8,262 bases of DNA from JACCZH01 sp963729445 (GTDB lineage: Bacteria > Chloroflexota > Chloroflexia > Thermomicrobiales > CFX8): contig CAVSNU010000001.1 of assembly GCA_963729445.1 (NCBI GenBank), forward strand, positions 1-8,262, given 5' to 3'. The translations under genes were made by a program, and so were the position numbers. Shown one piece after another: positions 5,975-8,262 of the stretch; position 1 is the first letter of the stretch, and each line of letters opens with the position of its first letter. The notes under the pieces were generated by a model. The model worked only from the letters and a program-made list of their open reading frames with translations. It had not been told where the DNA came from and did not search any database.

Positions 5975-6751
5975 ATGAACCGTCTCGACAAATTCGAACA
6001 CTTCTTTGAGCGGGTGATGGAGGAGTCTGTCGGCCGCATTTTCCGCTCCCCGATTCAACCGGCTGAGATCGGGCGCCGGCTAGAGCGCGCGATGGAATCA
6101 AACCAGGTGGTTTCCGTCGACGGCATCATCGTTCCGAACGATTACAAAGTCGATATGAATCCTCAGGATATGGTCATCTTCGCCGATTTTGTGCCGGTGC
6201 TCTGCCGGCAGATGGAGGAGTGGCTGATCGACCTGGCGTCTGCAAGGGACTATGGCTTCATCGACCACGTGCGCGTCCAGATCGCTGGAGACGAAAACGT
6301 GAACCGGCGGCAGATTTTTGTTGACGCCGAGATCAAGGAGCTCCCCAATTTCAGCCAGGCCGAGCAAGATGAGATCCAGAAAACCGAGGTCATGCGCATC
6401 GTGCAGACCACCGGGAACATTCCGCCAAAGCTCCTGAAGTTTGTCGACGGCGACTATGTGGGTTCCACCATCATCGTGCGCCGGCCCCTGCTTCAGATCG
6501 GCCGATCGCTTGACAATGACATCGTCCTGGAATCTGCCGAGGTGTCGCGTCACCACGCCAGGTTGGAGTATCGTGGGGAAGCGTTCCATATACTCGATCT
6601 GGGGAGCACCAACGGCACGTCGCTCAATGGACGGCAAGTGAGCGAGTCCAGGCTTGAACACGGCGATAGGATCATGTTCGGAAATATCACCCTGGAGTTC
6701 TTGCCGTACACGACCAATAGCACGTCAACGCCGAGCGGAGCCGCCCATTGA
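5975..6751 (+). CDS. fhaA: FhaA: FhaA_N (DUF3662) plus FHA-domain protein
   Basis: This 258-residue cytoplasmic protein has the FhaA architecture. Residues 1-120 are an FhaA_N/DUF3662 domain (PF12401), opening with MNRLDKFEHFFERVMEESVG and including the P-x-E-I-G-R-R-L-E-R-A-M helix (29-40) and IIVPNDYKVD (51-60). A linker follows, and residues about 164-243 form an FHA domain that binds phosphothreonine peptides: IGRSLDND (175-182), SRHHARL (191-197) and LDLGSTNGTSLNG (207-219). In Actinobacteria, FhaA reads PknB-phosphorylated partners such as MviN/MurJ and tunes peptidoglycan precursor export; a similar role is inferred here. The linker is much shorter than in M. tuberculosis FhaA. The ATG at 5975 is chosen because the domain begins there; an in-frame TTG at 5951 is possible, and any start at 5891 would precede the promoter's -10. 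Ribosome site is weak (GGGAAG at 5957-5962). It is followed by fhaB. Confidence 0.92.
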   Translation: MNRLDKFEHFFERVMEESVGRIFRSPIQPAEIGRRLERAMESNQVVSVDGIIVPNDYKVDMNPQDMVIFADFVPVLCRQMEEWLIDLASARDYGFIDHVRVQIAGDENVNRRQIFVDAEIKELPNFSQAEQDEIQKTEVMRIVQTTGNIPPKLLKFVDGDYVGSTIIVRRPLLQIGRSLDNDIVLESAEVSRHHARLEYRGEAFHILDLGSTNGTSLNGRQVSESRLEHGDRIMFGNITLEFLPYTTNSTSTPSGAAH

Positions 6752-6829
6752 ACCCGGTCTACGTCTCGCAGGCAAGCAGCCATGCATTCACCACCCCGCA
6801 ACTGGCCCAGAACGACAGGAACCGCGCCG

Positions 6830-7285
6830 TTGATAACTGATCTGCCATTCGAATGGTTTATTCTGATCTTACGAATCGTCTTCATCGCATTGCTCTACTT
6901 TTTCGTCTTCCAGGTCATTCGCGTCATTTCGCGCGAAATGCGGGCCGTTGCCGACCCTGCTGCAACCGGCAGCAGTTGGGGGCAGGTCAATGGCGCCCTG
7001 CGGGTCGAAGATCCGGGAAAGACAAGTCTGTATGCGGGCCAGATCTTCGAGCTACAGCCCGTCAGCGTCATCGGCCGCGACCGCCGTGCGACGGTCCCCG
7101 TCGAGCACTCCTTCGTTTCGTCGGAGCACTCGCAGATCTCCTGGGAGGAAGGCCAGTGGTGGGCATCGGATCTCAACAGCACGAACGGCACGTATGTCAA
7201 CGACTCACGGATCTCCGTTAGTACCGCACTGCAGCCCGGCGATCATATCCAGGTTGGCGATGTAACGTTTCGTCTGCTGCGCTAA
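6830..7285 (+). CDS. fhaB: FhaB/FipA-like membrane-anchored FHA-domain protein
   Basis: From a TTG start this is a 151-residue protein with one N-terminal membrane helix (about 8-30) and a cytoplasmic FHA domain (about 73-151). The phosphothreonine-binding positions are kept: IGRD (81-84, R83), SSEHSQI (97-103) and DLNSTNGTYVN (114-124, N119). This is the layout and size of mycobacterial FhaB/FipA, which links Ser/Thr kinase signals to cell division and wall growth; that role is inferred here. I chose the TTG because ACAGGA (6815-6820) lies nine bases upstream and the protein then begins just before the helix, as in relatives. An in-frame ATG at 6782, with only AGG nine bases upstream, would add 16 residues (MHSPPRNWPRTTGTAP) with no family resemblance; it is a real alternative. 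It lies downstream of fhaA in the same direction and likely shares its promoter. Confidence 0.88.
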   Translation: MITDLPFEWFILILRIVFIALLYFFVFQVIRVISREMRAVADPAATGSSWGQVNGALRVEDPGKTSLYAGQIFELQPVSVIGRDRRATVPVEHSFVSSEHSQISWEEGQWWASDLNSTNGTYVNDSRISVSTALQPGDHIQVGDVTFRLLR

Positions 7286-7330
7286 TCCAGCGAGACTCGT
7301 CAGATGAAACCTAAGCAGCATGAACTTCCG

Positions 7331-7336
7331 TATACT
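7331..7336 (+). promoter_or_regulatory. Possible -10 element for the glycosyltransferase gene
   Basis: TATACT matches five of six of TATAAT and is the same hexamer seen before the repeated membrane-protein gene. Transcription would begin near 7343, just before the leader hairpin at 7348-7379. No clear -35 is present at the right distance, so this is a moderate call. Confidence 0.35.
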
Positions 7337-7347
7337 TTGATGCGAAC

Positions 7348-7379
7348 GGCCCCGCGTGCCACATACGGGCAGCGGGGCC
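7348..7379 (+). other. Strong leader hairpin upstream of the glycosyltransferase
   Basis: GGCCCCGC (7348-7355) pairs perfectly with GCGGGGCC (7372-7379). Inside it, after one bulged G, TGCC (7357-7360) pairs with GGCA (7368-7371), leaving a seven-base loop. That is a 12-pair, very GC-rich stem. It sits between fhaB and the glycosyltransferase, and ends 16 bases before that gene's GGAGG. No T run follows, so it is not a standard intrinsic terminator. It could protect the message end, or attenuate read-through from fhaAB. Confidence 0.6.
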
Positions 7380-7404
7380 ATCTGTTGGCCGACCTGGAGG
7401 ATGA

Positions 7405-8238
7405 ATGCTCGATCAAAAGTTATCGCTCGTGTTGCCCGCACATAACGAGGCCGACAACATCGCGGCCGTGGTGGGCCGCGGCCTGAGCGTTCTCCCCAAA
7501 GTCGTCTGCGATTTTGAGATTATCGTCGTAAACGATGGCAGCCAGGACGCTACCCCTGCCATCGCCGATAAGCTCGCAGCCGAGCACGCCAACGTCAGAG
7601 TGGTTCACCACCCTGTGAACCGCGGCTATGGCGCAGCGTTGACATCCGGCTTCGCCGAGGCGCGCGGCGACCTGATTATGTTTATGGATTCCGACCGGCA
7701 ATTCGATATCTCCGATATCACCGCTCTCGCCCCCTACGTGCCACACTACGATATCGTGGCCGGTTATCGCATCCGTCGCCAGGACCCCTTGTATCGCAAG
7801 GTGTACGGCAAGCTGTTTGGGCTGGTGGCCTGGGCGCTCTTTGGCATCCACATGCGCGACGTCGATTGCGCGTTCAAGATCTATCGCGCGGACCTGCTCA
7901 AAAATCTGGTGATGACCGCACCGGGAGCACTCATCAATACCGAAATGCTGGCCCGCTCAACGAGGAAGGGCGCGACCATCGCCCAGGTGGGCGTGCGCCA
8001 CTTTCCGCGGCTGGCCGGACAATCGTCCGGTGGCAGCCCGCGCGTTGTCTTTCGTGCCATGGGAGAAACGGTGCGCCTCTGGCTGGATCTTCGCAAAGAA
8101 GAGGCAGTGAGACAGAAGAGAGCGGCGAACAGAAACGACAGCGCTCATTCGTTGTTGCCGGTCTTGGAATTGTTCTCGCGGTTGTCGCAGGTATCGTGCT
8201 TCGCTTGCGACAACGCTTACGGTAGGCCAAGCGCCTGA
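7405..8238 (+). CDS. Family 2 glycosyltransferase, DPM1-like; C-terminus possibly frameshifted
   Basis: Residues 1-230 form a GT2 (GT-A fold) catalytic domain of the polyprenol-phosphate sugar transferase kind. Motifs are LVLPAHNEADNI (8-19), VVNDGSQDAT (41-50), PVNRGYGAAL (70-79), MDSDRQFD (94-101, metal-binding DxD at 95-97), AGYRIRRQDP (119-128), VDCAFKIYR (153-161), INTEML (177-182) and HFPRLAGQSSG (199-209). Such enzymes usually move a sugar from a nucleotide donor to undecaprenyl or dolichyl phosphate at the cytoplasmic membrane face; donor and acceptor cannot be read here. The ATG at 7405 follows GGAGG (7396-7400). After residue 230 the frame reads a cysteine- and serine-rich tail without family character. 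The -1 frame over 8145-8225 instead encodes SFVVAGLGIVLAVVAGIVLR then RQRLR and a stop, a typical C-terminal membrane helix. The gene may therefore carry a frameshift, natural or from sequencing. Confidence 0.88.
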   Translation: MLDQKLSLVLPAHNEADNIAAVVGRGLSVLPKVVCDFEIIVVNDGSQDATPAIADKLAAEHANVRVVHHPVNRGYGAALTSGFAEARGDLIMFMDSDRQFDISDITALAPYVPHYDIVAGYRIRRQDPLYRKVYGKLFGLVAWALFGIHMRDVDCAFKIYRADLLKNLVMTAPGALINTEMLARSTRKGATIAQVGVRHFPRLAGQSSGGSPRVVFRAMGETVRLWLDLRKEEAVRQKRAANRNDSAHSLLPVLELFSRLSQVSCFACDNAYGRPSA

Positions 8239-8262
8239 CGTACCTCATCAGCGGTCACCCCG
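8217..8262 (-). CDS. C-terminal end of a convergent minus-strand gene (partial)
   Basis: Read on the minus strand from the window edge, the last 14 codons give GVTADEVRQALGLP and then TAA (8219-8217). The composition looks like a true protein C-terminus, a short helix ending in Leu-Pro. Fourteen residues are too few to identify a family; CoA-transferase beta subunits sometimes end in a similar x-V-T-x-E-E-V-x-x-A-T-G pattern, but this is only a guess. If real, it overlaps the glycosyltransferase end by 22 bases, or by 9 if that gene ends in the -1 frame at 8225. Confidence 0.45.
   Translation of the reverse strand, partial: GVTADEVRQALGLP

Noticed and set aside
6098..6661. A 187-codon minus-strand open frame across fhaA
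   Set aside because: It mirrors the FHA and FhaA_N coding sequence and has no start context or motifs.
7348..7379. The GC hairpin as an intrinsic terminator for fhaAB
   Set aside because: The bases after the stem (ATCTGTTGGCC) lack a T run, so a classical terminator is not supported.
7304..7486. A 60-codon open frame (MKPKQHELPY...) that could be a leader peptide before the glycosyltransferase
   Set aside because: It has no ribosome site, begins before the likely transcription start, and runs 80 bases into the glycosyltransferase in another frame. No run of regulatory codons is seen.
1..8262. CRISPR arrays, insertion sequences, tRNA or rRNA genes
   Set aside because: Reading both strands I found no regularly spaced repeats, transposase motifs, terminal inverted repeats or tRNA-like cloverleaf sequences.

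Overview
The window looks like a GC-rich bacterial chromosome segment packed with housekeeping and cell-envelope genes. The gene set resembles Actinobacteria (FhaA/FhaB forkhead proteins, a PstP-like phosphatase, an LprG-type lipoprotein with its transporter). The codon style, loose operon layout and mixture of families suggest a Chloroflexota bacterium, perhaps Thermomicrobia/Sphaerobacter-like. That placement is inference; nothing here (no rRNA or tRNA) fixes it. I see no mobile element, CRISPR array, tRNA or rRNA. No gene-free stretch exceeds about 205 bases.

Left part, minus strand (1-1737): a PP2C-type Ser/Thr phosphatase with a C-terminal membrane anchor is followed by an amidohydrolase that leaves the window at base 1. 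The two are 9 bases apart and the second gene's ribosome site overlaps the first gene's stop, so they look like one transcription unit. A divergent intergenic region (1738-1941) carries small palindromes and an extended -10 for the rightward genes.

Centre-left, plus strand (1942-4253): an LppX/LprAFG-family lipoprotein is directly followed by a 14-helix MFS transporter. Gene order, the lipoprotein family, the transporter's motifs and the long extracytoplasmic segment before its last helix match the mycobacterial LprG-Rv1410 (P55) pair, which moves triacylglycerol-type lipids out of the inner membrane. This is the most interesting system in the window.

Centre (4234-5884): ribulose-phosphate 3-epimerase (rpe, minus strand) overlaps the transporter tail-to-tail by 20 bases. 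It is divergent from an unrecognised polytopic membrane protein built from two similar halves. Their 55-base intergenic region holds interleaved -10 elements on the two strands inside a palindrome, and the membrane-protein mRNA may be leaderless.

Right part, plus strand (5881-8238): a near-consensus sigma70 promoter (TTGACC-18-TATAAT), whose -35 overlaps the preceding stop codon, precedes fhaA (FhaA_N + FHA) and fhaB (one membrane helix + FHA). These phosphothreonine readers normally sit beside the PP2C phosphatase and PknB-type kinases. Here the phosphatase lies 4 kb away on the other strand and no kinase is in view. A DPM1-like family 2 glycosyltransferase follows, with its own -10 and a strong leader hairpin. 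Its 3' end hides a convincing membrane helix in the -1 frame, suggesting a frameshift. The last 46 bases probably hold the C-terminus of a convergent minus-strand gene.
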